A stretch of 64,000 nt of DNA, taken from the NCBI GenBank assembly GCA_037957365.1, contig JARHVA010004253.1:177501-241500 (forward strand), in the 5' to 3' direction. Positions 62,615-64,000 of this stretch are shown here, piece by piece. Made by a program: the position numbers and the translations under genes. This DNA is from Torreya grandis. Its lineage: Eukaryota > Streptophyta > Pinopsida > Cupressales > Taxaceae. Below the pieces are notes generated by a model. That model saw only the letters and a program-made list of their open reading frames with translations. It did no database searches and was not told the DNA's origin. Numbering within the stretch: position 1 is the first letter of the stretch; the number at the start of each line of letters is the position of its first letter.

Positions 62615-64000
62615 AGTTTTCTCCTATTTTGGAAGATGTTTCAGGTTATAGGCATAACAATTTCTTCTCAAATAATAAAACATGTCATATAATAATGAAA
62701 GAAGATAATTATTGGAGAATAAGCTCCAAACAATGTTTGGGAAGCCTATAATGATGCCTCCTTGAAGGAGTGGCTGACACATATGATAGATGGGCAGTCT
62801 CTTAAAAAAGAATCAATAAGAAGAATGACATAAACCCATGGGTGAGCTTAATCCAATAGAGATAATGATTGCATGCATTTATTTAAATAATATTTATTTT
62901 TCTAAAGGTTGTTATAATTATTAACAAAGTTTGAGATAATGATTTGCCCAAAAGTGGTTATAATCAGTGGCACATGCATATGCCCTAGTTAGGGCTGATG
63001 AGTCAAAATAATAATTTAACCACAAGCATTTATAGTTATTAATATGACTTGGATTAAAAAATGATATTTTATTATGCCTTAATAGGGTATATTGTAAATC
63101 ATAACTCAAGGATATAATATATCATATATATTAAATATGAATAGGAGTAAACGTAGATACGATAATCTAATGACTGAAGAATACACAAATAACCAGGTAT
63201 ATGAGGATGCACTAAGTGATGAAAGAAATGAATAGAAGAATAATAATAATGGATCAATGTGAATAATTTATTTTTACCTACCAATGTGGATATGATCATC
63301 CTTATTAGCATTGATATAACAATAATGGCCAATGGGTTTATTTGATCAAGGATGGTAGGAGGATTTTGCCAAGGGTACCAAGGAGAAAATTTTATGGCTC
63401 CATTGTCTGTAAGACTTATTGAGATGATTTTTTATATTGTACATGATGGTATGCATCATGATATAACACCATGATAACTTATCTAAAATATGCATAAGGA
63501 TTGACTCACAATCTAATAAACAATTGAAAATAATGCACCAATGATAAAAACCATGCTGACAATATTGGCATATACATATGGATGGACTCAATAATAATGT
63601 GCAAGTAATCACCTAATGAACACATATATACTAAGTCATGACACAACAACAAAAATAAATAAATAAATAGGCAAGCAATAAAATAAACAACTAAGCAAAC
63701 AAACACATAGAAAACTTAAAAGTAAAAACAATAGAAATCATCCTATCATCAACCAAATCAATATCTACATGTGAAGGTTCAATGAAAGGATAAACAAGTG
63801 ATTCCCCCAAGAAAGGATACATGAAAATGTAAAGTTTAAACCCCCAATTATAGTGAAATAGACTATAACCAATAATGAATTTGCCCTAGTAGTGTAAATT
63901 CAAGATTACTAACTAGGTTTAAATAGGACAATTTTTTTTGGATTTTTAAAAATTTTAAATGTTATTTGGAATTTTGAGGTATCTTAACTCTTTATAGGTT
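62615..64000. other. AT-rich DNA, nothing recognised
   Basis: A short plus frame near 62,717-62,840 reads APNNVWEAYNDASLKEWLTH without known family. Minus frames at 62,921-63,706 have biased Tyr/Ile/Leu composition and no motif. Confidence 0.45.

Overview
This 64 kb window is AT-rich, repeat-dominated plant nuclear DNA. It shows no intact host gene, rRNA, tRNA gene or CRISPR array. What can be read are decayed LTR retrotransposons stacked inside one another, plus microsatellites and short tandem repeats. The Ty3/gypsy polyproteins, LTRs of 1.1-5.4 kb, deep nesting and absence of genes suggest a large plant genome. A gymnosperm is my guess, but the sequence alone does not prove it.

Region 1-16,050 holds scattered remnants. 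There is a rearranged LTR pair (1,260-2,389 and 5,300-6,299) around a minus-strand charged coiled-coil reading frame. A plus-strand Ty3/gypsy integrase pseudogene lies at 6,400-7,467, and a long alternating purine-pyrimidine tract at 7,533-7,698. A fold-back repeat with TGTAGACACC ends spans 10,119-11,331, and small tandem arrays lie near 13.2-13.8 kb.

Region 16,050-58,524 is one nest, resolved by LTR ends, target-site duplications (TSDs) and reading frames that rejoin. The oldest layer (E0, plus strand) is a gag-protease coding region cut into three pieces. E1 (16,431-40,916, minus strand, TSD tgcta/ggcta) and E4 (41,436-55,014, minus strand, TSD ggtat/agtat) both inserted into E0 codons. 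E1 was itself hit by E2 (18,341-25,038, minus strand, TSD ctata/ccata) inside its coding region and by E3 (31,439-40,566, plus strand, perfect TSD CATTC) inside its right LTR.

E3 is the most complete and probably youngest element. It is a Ty3/gypsy element (Tat-like by its integrase and its extra RNase H) with 1.4 kb LTRs. Its order is gag, protease, extra RNase H, reverse transcriptase, RNase H, integrase. Its pol frame runs 4.1 kb without any frameshift but with many in-frame stops, mostly TAG where glutamine (CAG) is expected. This fits silencing by cytosine methylation followed by deamination. E2 keeps gag and protease only. E1 and E4 lack any recognisable pol and instead carry long decayed frames for charged, coiled-coil-like proteins. 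E4 has 5.3 kb LTRs around a 2.9 kb interior, a LARD-like layout.

Region 58,525-64,000 holds two diverged LTR-like arms facing each other (58,525 rightward, 62,614 leftward), a three-copy 86 bp tandem repeat, and unassigned AT-rich sequence. All protein calls are decayed pseudogenes recognised by eye. No database search was run.
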